A stretch of 64,000 nucleotides of DNA from CAZFLM01 sp964519955 (GTDB taxonomy: Bacteria > Armatimonadota > Chthonomonadetes > Chthonomonadales > CAJBBX01), in assembly GCA_964519955.1 (NCBI GenBank), contig CAZFLM010000027.1:1-64000 (forward strand). The letters run 5' to 3'. Each line of letters starts with the position of its first letter. The stretch's first letter is position 1. The translations under genes and the position numbers were made by a program. This document shows, in pieces, positions 33,426-42,941 of the stretch. Under the pieces are notes generated by a model. It saw only the letters and a list, made by a program, of their open reading frames with translations, was not told the origin of the DNA and ran no database searches.

Positions 33426-33502
33426 CCTGGATCATGCACGAGTGCAGTGGTGGGATGGGCCTCCGTGCCCGTCCGGTGCGACTCATGAATAGGTCAGGCT
33501 AG
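33423..33502 (+). repeat. 80-bp palindromic TAG-ended element, copy 3
   Basis: The element is flanked by CTAG on both sides, and its first TAG is the stop codon of the small helical gene. It is the inverse of copy 2. Imperfect terminal inverted repeats begin CCTG..C.AT.CA.GAGT. The rest of the gap to 33620 shows only leader sequence with GAGG 8 bases before the next start. Confidence 0.85.
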
Positions 33503-33619
33503 CTGCGACTTGAGACGAACGGCGGACGCGGCAAGCAGCGTCCCTACATCACCTGGCGCGGCACGTGGCCTCTGCTGGAGGCGCGCTCGACCGGCGACAG
33601 TCGACCCGAGGACCATCCA

Positions 33620-34621
33620 TTGAACAACCGAGACCGTTTCCGAGCTGTACTTCGCTTCGAGAAGGCCGACCGCTTGCCGCGTTTCGAGTGGGCGACGTGG
33701 TGGGACCAGACCATTCGCCGATGGGAGGGCGAGGGGCTGTCCGCGGAGCGGCCCGGCGGCGAGGCCGGCGTCGTGGCCATCATGGAGCACTTCGGGCTCG
33801 ACCCGGTGTGGCAGGTGTGGTTCCCGATCCACAAGCCGGGCTACCCGCACATGGCGCACGGTCAGGGACCGGTGAGCGACATGGCCAGCTACGAGGCGGT
33901 GCGCGAGTACCTGTACCCGGAGATCGACTGGGACGCCTGTTTCCCAGCGGAGGTGCGCGAGCGGCACAAGCGCGGTGAGCTGGCTGTCTGGTACACGCTC
34001 AACGGGTTCTTCTGGTTCCCGCGCACGCTCATGGGCATCGAGCGGCACATGTACGCGTTCTACGACATGCCCGACGTGATGCAGCGGATCAACGAGGACC
34101 TGCTGGCGTACAACCTGAAGATCGTCGAGGGGCTGGCGGACATCATCGAGCCCGAGTTCATGACGGTCGCCGAGGACATGTCGTACAACCACGGGCCCAT
34201 GCTCTCGAAGGGGTTGTTCGAGGAGTTCCTGCGGCCGCACTACCTCGTGCTGACCGAGCGCATCAAGGCGCACAACGTGGTGGCGATGGTCGACTCGGAT
34301 GGCAATGTGGAGGCCTGCCTGCCCTGGTTCATCGACGCGGGCATCGAGGGGCTGCTGCCGTTCGAGCGGCAGTCGGGTGTGGACGTTGCGCGCGTGCGTG
34401 CCGCCCATGCCGACTTCCGCATGATCGGCGCGTTCGACAAGATGACCATGGTGCAGGGCACGGAGGCCATGCGCGCCGAGTGGGAGCGCCTGCTGCCGGT
34501 GATGCGCCGGGGCGGCTTCATCCCGGGCGTCGACCATCAGACCCCGCCCGGCGTGTCGATGGAGCAGTATCGCGACTACCTCGCCCTGATGTTTGAGTAC
34601 ACCGAGCGGGCCTGCTCCTAG
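33620..34621 (+). CDS. UroD-like methyltransferase family protein, paralogue 3
   Basis: The 333-residue paralogue begins at TTG (GAGG 8 bases upstream): NNRDRFRAVLRFEKADRLPRFEWATWWD. It has WYTLNGFFWFPRTLMGIE and TVAEDMSYNHGPMLSKGLFEEFLRPHY. AMVDSDGNVEACLPWFIDAGIEGLLPFE is the same motif position as in paralogues 1 and 2, here V-D-S-D-G-N. GAFDKMTMVQGTEAMRAE and a closing GGFIPGVDHQTPPGVS follow. It sits just upstream of the DUF6067 hydrolase and ABC importer genes, which suggests shared regulation with sugar or glycan uptake. Confidence 0.85.
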   Translation: MNNRDRFRAVLRFEKADRLPRFEWATWWDQTIRRWEGEGLSAERPGGEAGVVAIMEHFGLDPVWQVWFPIHKPGYPHMAHGQGPVSDMASYEAVREYLYPEIDWDACFPAEVRERHKRGELAVWYTLNGFFWFPRTLMGIERHMYAFYDMPDVMQRINEDLLAYNLKIVEGLADIIEPEFMTVAEDMSYNHGPMLSKGLFEEFLRPHYLVLTERIKAHNVVAMVDSDGNVEACLPWFIDAGIEGLLPFERQSGVDVARVRAAHADFRMIGAFDKMTMVQGTEAMRAEWERLLPVMRRGGFIPGVDHQTPPGVSMEQYRDYLALMFEYTERACS

Positions 34622-34661
34622 CCCCGGGCCTCGTCTGGCCCATCCACGGGAACGGAATCCG

Positions 34662-37600
34662 ATGAACCTACCAGCCTGGGCGTCGGCTTGCGGCGCCGCA
34701 CTCGTCTGCACGCTCGCTGTCCGCACGGAGGCGCAGATGCCTGCACCCAAGCCCACCGTTGCCCTGCCGCCCTACTCAGTCGCCAAGCAGCTCTGGCCCG
34801 TGGAGCGCGGCCACCACCGCGCCCTCGTTCAGGTGGCAGCCAAGGCCGATGCCGTCCGGGCGCACATTCCGTGGCGCCGCCGCGACTCTGATCCCGGCGC
34901 AAAGGACGTCGTCGTCATCGAGAGCGCGACCGGCAAGCGCGTCGCCAACGTAGCCCGTGTCGACATCCGCCGCGAGTACGGCGACATCGTGTTCCAGGCC
35001 AAACAGGCGGGGCAGTACGAGGTCTACTACCTGCCCTACGCGCCGGAGCCGACGCAGTACTACTACGGCAAGGGCTACACGCCGCCCTCGGACACCGCCG
35101 ACGCCGCGTGGCTGGCCTCGCACGGTCTCACGCCCGAGGCGATCGCCACCGGCGGCTGGCGGTCGCTGCCCGAGGCTGCGGTGACGGGTTTCGAGGCGCG
35201 CACCGAGTTCGACAGCTTCTACCCGATGGAGGTTGTGGCCAGCGCCGACGAGGTGGCCGGGCTGGTCGCGGCGCACCCCCAGCCGTATCTGCTGTTCCCC
35301 GAGGACCGCAAGCTGCCCATCCGGATGGCTGCCGACGTACCGGTGCGATGGGTACAGAACGGGCCATCGGCCGAGTTCAGCGGGCAGGCGTTGCGCAACG
35401 AGTACTACGCCTTTCAGATCGGCGTGTTCGCGTCGAGGGGACCGCTCGCGGACGTGAAGACGGTGTTCTCGGACTTGCGCGCGGCGACGGGCACGGCGAA
35501 GATCCCGGCATCCGCGCTGCGCTGCTTCAACCTCGGCGGCGTGGACACGAACGGCCATGCGTTCACGAAGCGGGTCGATGTGCCTCAGGGCAAGGTGCAG
35601 GCGCTGTGGTTCGGCGTCGACGTGCCGGAGAAGATCGCACTGGGTGAATACGCCGGCAGCGTGACGATCTCCGCGGAGGGGGCGCCCGCGACGAAGGTGG
35701 CGGTTCGGCTCACGGTGGGGGCGGGGGCGCTCGCGGATCGTGGCGACAGCGAGACGTGGCGTCACTCGCGGCTGCGCTGGCTGGACTCGTCCGCAGGCAT
35801 CGACGACGAGGTGGTCGCGCCCTACACGCCGCTGAAGGTGTCCGGCCGCACGGTGTGGTGCCTGGGACGGGCGGTGCGCTTCGGGGCGGACGGGCTGCCC
35901 GCGAGCATCAAGGCCGGAACCACCGAGGTGCTGGCGGCGCCGGTGCGGTTCGTGGTGGAGACCGGCGCCGGGGCGCTCGCCTTCAGGCCCGGCAGGGCCG
36001 CCATCGTGAAGCAGGCGCCCGGCGTCGTGTCGTGGGCCGCCAGCAGCCAGGCGCCCGGTGCATCGCTGGAGTGCCGGGCGGAGATGGAGTTCGACGGTCA
36101 TGTGCTCTATCGGCTGACCCTGAAGGCGGCCGAGGCTCTCCACTTCACTGATCTGCGCTTGGAGCTGCCGATCGAGCCCAAGGTGGCGAAGTACTTCATG
36201 GGCGCGGGGCGCAAGGGGTGTGCGCTGCCGCTCGGCTACGACTGGCGGTGGACAGGCCCGTACGACAGCTTCTGGATCGGCGACGTGCCTGCGGGCATCC
36301 ACTGCGAGCTGCGCGGCGGCGCGTACAACGGGCCCCTGCTGAATCTGTTCCATCCCGCTCCGCCGGCCACGTGGGGCAACGGTGGGAAGGGCGGCGTGCG
36401 GCTGGAGGAGTCCGGCGGCGCTGTGGTGGCGAAGGCGTACTCAAGTGTACGTGACTTAGACGCAGGTGAGTCAATCACGTTTGAGTTCGCGCTCATCGTC
36501 ACGCCGCAGAAGCCGCTGGATACCGCCAGGGCATTCCACTACCGCTACTACCACGGCGGCGACAAGCCGATCGTCGACCAGAACTCGATCGACTCCGGCG
36601 TGAACGTCATCAACGTCCACCACGCGAACTCGGTGAACCCCTACATCAACTACCCGTTCCTGGCGACGGAGAAGCTGACCGCCCTCGTGCGCGAGTGGCA
36701 GGCCAGGAGCATGAAGGTCAAGCTCTACTACACGGTGCGGGAGCTGACCAACTACGTGACCGAGCTGTGGGCGCTGCGGAGCCTGGGGCGCGAGGTGCTG
36801 GACGGCGGCCCGGGCGGCGGGTTCACGTGGTTGCGCGAGCATCTGGTGGACAACTACACGTCGCAGTGGTACGTGCCCTACCCGGATGGGACCGCCGATG
36901 CCGCGCTGCTGACGAGCGGCGAGTCGCGTTGGTACAACTACTACATCGAGGGGCTGGCGTGGCTCGTGCGCAACATCGGCATCGATGGGCTGTACCTGGA
37001 TGACGTCTCCTACGACCGGCGCATCCTGAAGCGCATGCGCAAGGTGATGGAGAAGGCCAGGCCCGGCTGCATGATGGACCTGCACTCCAACACGGGCTTC
37101 TCCATCGGTCCCGCCAACCAGTACGCCGAGTTCTTCCCCTATGTGGACAAGGTCTGGTTCGGCGAGAGCTTCCGCTACAACGAGGAATCGCCGGACTACT
37201 GGCTGACGGAGGTCTCGGGCATTCCGTTCGGCGTGATGGGTGAGATGCTGCAGAGCCCCACGAACGTGTACCGCGGCATGGTGTACGGCATCACGAATCG
37301 CCTGGTGTGGGATGCGGCGGAGGGCGGCGGCGAGCCCCGGCCGCTCTACCGGCTGTGGGACTCGTTCGGCATCGAGCAGGCCACGATGCGCGGGTACTGG
37401 GACGAGCGCTGCCCGGTGCGCGTGGATCGCGACGACGTGAAGGCGACGGCGTACGTGCGGAAGGGCAAGGCGCTGATCGCGCTCGCGAGTTGGGCGCCGT
37501 CCGCGGTCGATGTCCACCTCACGATCGACTACAAGGCGCTGGGCATCGATCCGGCCAAGGCGGTGCTGCGCGCGCCCGCGGTTCGCGACTTCCACGAGGC

Positions 37601-37700
37601 GGCGGAGTTCGCCCCGAGCGGCCCGGTCCGCGTCGAGCCTCTCAAGGGGTGGCTGCTGATCGTCGAGGAGCGGAAGGAATCGGGCCGGAAGCGTGAGTAG
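34662..37700 (+). CDS. Secreted DUF6067/glycoside-hydrolase-domain protein
   Basis: The 1012-residue exported protein starts with a signal (ASACGAALVCTLAVRTEAQ). Beta-rich N-terminal domains (residues about 25-390) include a fibronectin-like part with FYPMEVVAS. The DUF6067 catalytic-type barrel lies around residues 600-930: NVINVHHANSVNPYINYPF, VKLYYTVRELTNYVTELW, LYLDDVSYDRR, MMDLHSNTGF and KVWFGESFRYNEESPDYW. A small C-terminal beta domain follows. The D-D in LYLDD and the E in WFGESF are likely active-site acids. The family is a predicted glycosidase of unknown specificity. It overlaps the next gene by 8 bp. Confidence 0.86.
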   Translation: MNLPAWASACGAALVCTLAVRTEAQMPAPKPTVALPPYSVAKQLWPVERGHHRALVQVAAKADAVRAHIPWRRRDSDPGAKDVVVIESATGKRVANVARVDIRREYGDIVFQAKQAGQYEVYYLPYAPEPTQYYYGKGYTPPSDTADAAWLASHGLTPEAIATGGWRSLPEAAVTGFEARTEFDSFYPMEVVASADEVAGLVAAHPQPYLLFPEDRKLPIRMAADVPVRWVQNGPSAEFSGQALRNEYYAFQIGVFASRGPLADVKTVFSDLRAATGTAKIPASALRCFNLGGVDTNGHAFTKRVDVPQGKVQALWFGVDVPEKIALGEYAGSVTISAEGAPATKVAVRLTVGAGALADRGDSETWRHSRLRWLDSSAGIDDEVVAPYTPLKVSGRTVWCLGRAVRFGADGLPASIKAGTTEVLAAPVRFVVETGAGALAFRPGRAAIVKQAPGVVSWAASSQAPGASLECRAEMEFDGHVLYRLTLKAAEALHFTDLRLELPIEPKVAKYFMGAGRKGCALPLGYDWRWTGPYDSFWIGDVPAGIHCELRGGAYNGPLLNLFHPAPPATWGNGGKGGVRLEESGGAVVAKAYSSVRDLDAGESITFEFALIVTPQKPLDTARAFHYRYYHGGDKPIVDQNSIDSGVNVINVHHANSVNPYINYPFLATEKLTALVREWQARSMKVKLYYTVRELTNYVTELWALRSLGREVLDGGPGGGFTWLREHLVDNYTSQWYVPYPDGTADAALLTSGESRWYNYYIEGLAWLVRNIGIDGLYLDDVSYDRRILKRMRKVMEKARPGCMMDLHSNTGFSIGPANQYAEFFPYVDKVWFGESFRYNEESPDYWLTEVSGIPFGVMGEMLQSPTNVYRGMVYGITNRLVWDAAEGGGEPRPLYRLWDSFGIEQATMRGYWDERCPVRVDRDDVKATAYVRKGKALIALASWAPSAVDVHLTIDYKALGIDPAKAVLRAPAVRDFHEAAEFAPSGPVRVEPLKGWLLIVEERKESGRKRE

Positions 37701-39090
37701 CGGGCAACAGCGGGTGCGTACTGGGGCGGGGGGTGGTCGCCAGGGCGTCGCGGCAGGTCGGCGCTCATCGATACGGGCTGGCTGGCTGCTCGCCGCGCTG
37801 CTGCTGGTCTCGGGCTGCTCGCTCAGCCGCGACGAGGGGCGGAAGGGCATCACGCTCGAAGTGGCCGTCTTCGAGGGCGGCTACGGCATCCAGTGGCACA
37901 AGAGCGTGGCGCGGCGCTACGAGCAGACGCACCCCGGGATCACGGTGAACCTGTGGGGCGACCCGCGCGTGGACGAGAAGCTCAAGCCGCGCGTGCTGCG
38001 GCGCAACCCGCCCGATCTGGCCTCCGCGAACCTGCCCGTCTGGAAGCTCATCACCGCCGGCAAGCTCTATCCGCTCGATGAGGCGCTGGACAGCCGGGCC
38101 TACGACCAGCCCAACCTGACGTGGCGGCAGTCGCTGGTGCCGGGCATCCTGGGCGACTTCCGCTACCAGGGCAAGACCTATGCGATCCCCGGCAGCCAGC
38201 ACGCGTGGGTGTGCTGGTACAACCGCAAGCAGTTCCGCGAGCACGGATGGACGGAGCCCAAGACGTGGGGCGAGTTCACCGCGCTGTGCGACAAGATGAA
38301 GGCTGCGGGGGTGTCGCCGCTCGCGTTCCAGGGCAAGTACCCGGGCTATGCGTGGTCGACGCTGATGTCGCTCTATCAGCGGCTCGTGCCCTTCGAGCGG
38401 TGGTACGCGATGCAGGACCTGAAGCCGGGCGCGTTCCAGGACCCGGAGTTCATCCACGCGGCGCGCCTGACTCAGCAGATGGCCTCGCGCTACTTCGAGC
38501 CCGGCGCGCTGGCGATGACGCACACCGAGAGCCAGATGGAGTGGGTGAACGGGCGCGCGGCGATGGTGTTCTGCGGGCTCTGGCTGAAGAACGAGATGAA
38601 GGCGGCGATCCCGCCCGACTTCGAGATGGCGTGTTTCCCGGTGCCCGCGGTCGAGGGCGGCAAGGGCGACCCGCGCGCCGTGTATGGCGGCGGCGCCGAG
38701 AACTTCTTCGTGTTCGCGGACGCCAAGCACCCACGCGAGGCCGCGGACTTCCTCAAGTTCCTCCTCTCGATGAAGAGCGCGCAGGCGTACACGCTTCGGC
38801 TGGATACGCTCTCGCCGGTGAAGGGTTCCGCGAAGGGCATCCCGATCTCCAAGGAGCTGAGCGGCGTCGTGGAGGTGCTGGACCGCAGCACACGCTACTA
38901 CCAGGACAAGGTGACCGGGCTGTACCTGGAGTTCAACTCGACCGTGGTGGAGGACGCGCTCTCGGGGCTGCTCTCGAGCCGCATCACGCCGGAGGAGTTC
39001 GGCAGGCGGCTGGAGGAGGGCATCGAGAAGGTGCGCCGGAACCCGGACATCTACAAGCCCGCGGCCATGGGGGTGCCGTCACTGCAATGA
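37693..39090 (+). CDS. Sugar ABC transporter substrate-binding lipoprotein (CUT1)
   Basis: The 465-residue family-1 solute-binding protein has a long positively charged N terminus, a hydrophobic core and lipobox LLLVSGC. The body has the usual order: EVAVFEGGYGIQWHKSVARRYEQTHPGITV, PPDLASANLPVWKL, GKTYAIPGSQHAWVCWYNRKQF, WVNGRAAMVFCGLWL and GAENFFVFADAKHPREAADFLKFL. It would bind an oligosaccharide or glycerol-phosphate-like ligand at the outer face of the membrane. GTG is the start, 8 bp inside the previous gene, with GGAAG just upstream. The next gene (permease) overlaps by ATGA. Confidence 0.92.
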   Translation: MSSGQQRVRTGAGGGRQGVAAGRRSSIRAGWLLAALLLVSGCSLSRDEGRKGITLEVAVFEGGYGIQWHKSVARRYEQTHPGITVNLWGDPRVDEKLKPRVLRRNPPDLASANLPVWKLITAGKLYPLDEALDSRAYDQPNLTWRQSLVPGILGDFRYQGKTYAIPGSQHAWVCWYNRKQFREHGWTEPKTWGEFTALCDKMKAAGVSPLAFQGKYPGYAWSTLMSLYQRLVPFERWYAMQDLKPGAFQDPEFIHAARLTQQMASRYFEPGALAMTHTESQMEWVNGRAAMVFCGLWLKNEMKAAIPPDFEMACFPVPAVEGGKGDPRAVYGGGAENFFVFADAKHPREAADFLKFLLSMKSAQAYTLRLDTLSPVKGSAKGIPISKELSGVVEVLDRSTRYYQDKVTGLYLEFNSTVVEDALSGLLSSRITPEEFGRRLEEGIEKVRRNPDIYKPAAMGVPSLQ

Positions 39091-39962
39091 AGGGCCGCGA
39101 GCAGAAGCTGTTCATCCTGACATTCCTGGCTCCGCCGCTGCTGCTGTATGCGGTGTTCGTGCTGGTGCCGGCCGTGAATGCGTTCCGCTACAGCCTGACG
39201 CGGTGGGATGGCCTGGGCACGCCGGTGTGGGTAGGTCTCGGCAACTTCCGCGCCATCGCGGCGTCGGGCTCCGACTTCCTGCCGGCCATCGGCCACAACC
39301 TGTTTCTCACGTTCGTGCCGGGCGCCATCACGCTCTGCCTCGCGCTGTTCTTCGCGTACAGCATCCACCAGCGCATCCGGGGCGCCAAGCTGTTCCGCGT
39401 GGCGTTCTTCTTCCCGAACGTCATCAGCTCGGTGGCCATCGCGCTCCTCTGGGTGCTCATCTACAGCACCAGCAGCGTGGGCCTCCTGAACGGCCTGCTT
39501 AAGATGGCCGGGCGGCCGGCGATCCCGTTCACCGAGAGCGGCAACCTGCTCTGGGCGCTCGTGCCGATGATGGTGTGGACCGGCACCGGCTTCTTCATGG
39601 TGCTGTTCCTGGCGGCCATGGAGGGGATACCGGAGACGTACTACGAGGCGGCCCGGCTCGACGGTGCGTCCAACCTGTCCCAGTTCCGCCACATCACGCT
39701 TCCGCTGATCTGGGACGTGCTGACGACCGGCATCGTGTTCCTGGTGGTCGGCGGCCTCAAGTTCTTCGACGCGATCTGGGTGATGGAGAACGGGCACCCG
39801 GCCAAGTCCACGCACACGATGTCCACGCTGCTGTACTCCAAGGTCTTCCAGGAGTACAACGTCGGCTACGGCACCGCGATCTCCGTGCTGCTGTTCGTGC
39901 TCGTACTCGGGGCGACGGCGCTGAGCCTGAGGCTGATGCGGCGAGAGAGGCTGGAGTACTGA
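39087..39962 (+). CDS. Sugar ABC transporter permease, MalF/UgpA type
   Basis: The 291-residue inner-membrane permease has about six predicted helices, starting LFILTFLAPPLLLYAVFVLVPAVNAF. The cytoplasmic EAA loop reads YYEAARLDGASNLSQFRHITLP (E-A-A-x3-G-A), which docks with the ATPase. The start codon overlaps the stop of the binding protein gene (ATGA), so production is coupled. The C terminus RRERLEY is typical. No ATPase gene follows in this operon. Confidence 0.93.
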   Translation: MKGREQKLFILTFLAPPLLLYAVFVLVPAVNAFRYSLTRWDGLGTPVWVGLGNFRAIAASGSDFLPAIGHNLFLTFVPGAITLCLALFFAYSIHQRIRGAKLFRVAFFFPNVISSVAIALLWVLIYSTSSVGLLNGLLKMAGRPAIPFTESGNLLWALVPMMVWTGTGFFMVLFLAAMEGIPETYYEAARLDGASNLSQFRHITLPLIWDVLTTGIVFLVVGGLKFFDAIWVMENGHPAKSTHTMSTLLYSKVFQEYNVGYGTAISVLLFVLVLGATALSLRLMRRERLEY

Positions 39963-40897
39963 TGGGCGCCGCCATGGGCAAGCTCGGCCTCGGCCTGAAG
40001 TACTTGTTCCTCACCGCCTACCTGCTCGCGGTGATATATCCCATGTGCTGGGTGCTCTACACGAGCGCCAAGAGTACGCGCGAGATCTACGCGAACCCGT
40101 TCGGCCTGCCGAAGGTCGTGATGGCTCCGAGCCGGGCGGCGGCCGGGCCGCTCATCGCCAACTACGAGAAGGCGTGGGTGGGGAGCCACTTCGGGACGTA
40201 CTTCTTCAACAGCCTGTTCGTGGTCGGTATCAGCCTGACGCTCATCGTGGTGCTGGGCAGCGCCGCGGCCTATGTGCTCGCGCGGTTCGAGTTCCGCGGG
40301 CGCGGGTGGGTGTACTACCTCTTCCTGAGCGGCATGCTGATCCCGATGCAGCTCATCCTGATCCCGCTGTTCTTTCAGTTCTCTGACATGGGCGAGTGGA
40401 TGACGCGCCTCTTGGACCCGCCGGTGCATGCTCTCGGACTCGGCCACCTGACCGTGTCGCTCCACGACTCGCACGCCGGCCTGATCCTGATCTACGTGGC
40501 GGCGAGCCTGCCATTCACCGTCTTCACGCTCACGTCGTTCTTCCGCACGCTGCCGGGAGAGCTGCGCGAAGCCGCCCGCATCGACGGGGCGAGTGAGTAT
40601 CGCACGTTCTTCTCGGTGATGATGCCGCTGGGGAAACCTGGCGTCGTGACGATTGCCATCTTCAACTTCCTGGGCCTGTGGAACGAGTACCTCTTCGGCC
40701 TGGTGTTCCTGAGCAGCGACCGGCTCAAGACGCTGCCGCTGGGCCTCGCAAGCATCTCGATGCAGGCCCAGTACAAGAGCGACTTCGGTCTGCTGTTTGC
40801 CGGGCTCGTCATCGCGATGCTGCCCACCGTGCTGGTGTATGTCGTGCTGCAAGAGAAGCTGACCCGCGGAATCACGGCCGGCGCCCTCAAGGGCTGA
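39962..40897 (+). CDS. Sugar ABC transporter permease, MalG/UgpE type
   Basis: The 311-residue second permease starts at an ATG overlapping the previous stop by one base. Its first helix reads YLFLTAYLLAVIYPMCWVLYTS. The EAA loop LREAARIDGASEYRTFFSVMMP and the end LQEKLTRGITAGALKG are diagnostic of the MalG/UgpE group. Compared with most members it carries an extra insert near residues 145-165 (DMGEWMTRLLDPPVHALGLG), so an unusual periplasmic loop may be present. A shared ATPase such as MsmK/UgpC encoded elsewhere is expected. Confidence 0.92.
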   Translation: MGAAMGKLGLGLKYLFLTAYLLAVIYPMCWVLYTSAKSTREIYANPFGLPKVVMAPSRAAAGPLIANYEKAWVGSHFGTYFFNSLFVVGISLTLIVVLGSAAAYVLARFEFRGRGWVYYLFLSGMLIPMQLILIPLFFQFSDMGEWMTRLLDPPVHALGLGHLTVSLHDSHAGLILIYVAASLPFTVFTLTSFFRTLPGELREAARIDGASEYRTFFSVMMPLGKPGVVTIAIFNFLGLWNEYLFGLVFLSSDRLKTLPLGLASISMQAQYKSDFGLLFAGLVIAMLPTVLVYVVLQEKLTRGITAGALKG

Positions 40898-40924
40898 CCC
40901 GGACCTTACCCATAGAGAGAACCC

Positions 40925-42934
40925 ATGACCAAGCTCTACGCCGAGCCCTACGAGATCCCCGCCGCCGACCTCGGACCCGAGAACCCGCTGCCAATGTTCC
41001 GTGGGCCCGAGGACGACTGGGAGATGACCCTCGATGACAGCGTGCCGGAGGAGGACCGGCGGCACCTGGGGTGGCGCACCGTGCACCGCGTCCTGCCGCA
41101 CCGGATGCAGGACCAGTACAGCCGCAGCAAGCGCGTCCAGGGGCTCGACTCGCTCGTCCTGGAGAACGACCACCTGCGCGCACGGTTCCTTCCGCAGTAC
41201 GGCGGCAAGCTCGCCTCGCTGGTTCACAAGGCGACGGGCCGCGAGCTGCTCCAGCGCAACCCGGTCTTCCAGCCGGCGAACCTGGCGCTGCGGAACGCCT
41301 GGACGAGCGGCGGCATCGAGTGGAACTGCGGGCAGACCGGCCACCACTACCTCACGTGCGCGCCTGTGTTCGCCGCCGAGGTGGAGGGGCCGGACGGCGA
41401 GCCGTGCCTGCGGCTGTACGAGTGGGATCGCGTGAAGGGCCACACGTGGCAGATCGACTTCATCCTCCCGGCGGACTCGGAGTTGCTCTTCGCGCGGATG
41501 CGCATCGTGAACCCGCACGACCACGAGATCGCCATGTACTGGTGGACCAACATCGCGGTCGACGAGCGCGACGACATCCGCGTGCTGGTTCCGGCGGAGA
41601 CCGCGCTGTGCAACCCGTACAGCAGGCCGATGTCTGTGGTCGAGATGCCGGTTGTGGATGGGCATGACGTGAGCTACAGCACCCGCACGCCGCATGCGTT
41701 CGACTTCTTCTCGCGCATTCCGGACGAGCGCCGGCGCTGGGTCACGGCGCTGGATCGCGACGGCACGGGCTTCTTCGAGGCGTCGACGGACCGGCTGCGG
41801 GGGCGGAAGCTGTTCTGCTGGGGCAACGGGCAGGGCGGCAAGCAGTGGCAGGAGTTCCTGGCCGAGCCCGGGCAGGCGTATATCGAGATCCAGGCCGGGC
41901 TGGCGCGCACGCAGATGGAAGCGGTGCCGATGCCGGCCAAGGCCGAGTGGACGTGGACCGAGGCGTTCGGCTACCTGCAGGCCGACCCGGTGCGCGTTCA
42001 CGGCGACGACTGGGCCGCCGCCTGGCAGACTGCCGGGGCCGAGGTCGAGAAGGCGATCCCGGTCGATCGGCTCAACGAGCTGCATGCGACCTTCGCGGCG
42101 GTGACGGAGCGCGCGCCGAGCAAGGTGCTGCGCCGCGGCAGTGGCTGGGGCGCGCTGGAGCTGGCGCGGCAGCAAGCTGGCGGCGAAGTGGCCGGTTTGC
42201 CGAAGGCGCTGGTGTTCGACGCCGGCTCGATGGGCGAGGAGCAGGAGCCCTGGGCGGAGCTACTGCGCAATGGCGTGCTGCCTGAGCGCGAGGCGGCGGT
42301 GGAGCCGGGCGCCATCATGACCCAGCCGGAGTGGCAGGCCGTACTCGAGGGGAGCGTCAGGACCCTATCGGGCAGCCACTGGCTCTCCTGGTGGCACCTT
42401 GGCAACATGCGGATGGAGGCGCGCGACATAGAGGGCGCCGAGCAGGCGTGGAAGATGTCGGGCGTGCTGTGCCCGTCGGGATGGGCGCTGCGCAACCTGT
42501 CTGTCTGCGCTCAGCGGCGCGGCGAGACCGACGAGGCGCTCGACCTGATGCGCCAGGCATGGGAGCAGGGCCCCAAGGTGGCGCCGCTGGCCGTGGAGTA
42601 TGCCCAGGCTCTCACGGCGGCGGGCCGCTTCCGTGAGGTACTCGACCTGGTCACCAACCTGCCGGAAGACGTGCGCCTCCACGAGCGGATCCTGCTGCTG
42701 TGGTCGAAGGCCGCGCTGGAGACCGGCGAGACCGACGGCGTCGAGGGCATCTTCGAGCACGAGTTCGCGACCATTCGCGAGGGCGAGGTGACGCTGACCG
42801 ACCTGTGGTTCTCGCTGCACGAGAAGCGCATCGCCGAGGCCGAGGGGGTGCCCGTGGACGAGGCGCTGCGGGAGCGCGTGCGCAAGGAGTGCCCGCCGCC
42901 TCGGAGCATCGACTTCCGGATGGCGGGCGAGTAG
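40925..42934 (+). CDS. DUF5107 domain protein with C-terminal TPR-like repeats
   Basis: The 669-residue cytoplasmic-looking protein (no signal) has a long N-terminal DUF5107 beta-sandwich (residues about 70-380: LENDHLRARFLPQYGGKLASLVHKATGRELLQRNPVFQ; GGIEWNCGQTGHHYLTCAPVFAA; TNIAVDE; FSRIPDERRRWVTALD). The fold resembles galactose mutarotase/GH family 31-like sandwiches. TPR-like helices follow (SHWLSWWHLGNMRMEARDIEGA; WALRNLSVCAQRRGETDEALDLM). The family is commonly found with glycan-use loci. It starts 27 bp after the permease genes, so it is the last gene of the importer operon. Confidence 0.85.
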   Translation: MTKLYAEPYEIPAADLGPENPLPMFRGPEDDWEMTLDDSVPEEDRRHLGWRTVHRVLPHRMQDQYSRSKRVQGLDSLVLENDHLRARFLPQYGGKLASLVHKATGRELLQRNPVFQPANLALRNAWTSGGIEWNCGQTGHHYLTCAPVFAAEVEGPDGEPCLRLYEWDRVKGHTWQIDFILPADSELLFARMRIVNPHDHEIAMYWWTNIAVDERDDIRVLVPAETALCNPYSRPMSVVEMPVVDGHDVSYSTRTPHAFDFFSRIPDERRRWVTALDRDGTGFFEASTDRLRGRKLFCWGNGQGGKQWQEFLAEPGQAYIEIQAGLARTQMEAVPMPAKAEWTWTEAFGYLQADPVRVHGDDWAAAWQTAGAEVEKAIPVDRLNELHATFAAVTERAPSKVLRRGSGWGALELARQQAGGEVAGLPKALVFDAGSMGEEQEPWAELLRNGVLPEREAAVEPGAIMTQPEWQAVLEGSVRTLSGSHWLSWWHLGNMRMEARDIEGAEQAWKMSGVLCPSGWALRNLSVCAQRRGETDEALDLMRQAWEQGPKVAPLAVEYAQALTAAGRFREVLDLVTNLPEDVRLHERILLLWSKAALETGETDGVEGIFEHEFATIREGEVTLTDLWFSLHEKRIAEAEGVPVDEALRERVRKECPPPRSIDFRMAGE

Positions 42935-42941
42935 TCGCGGG

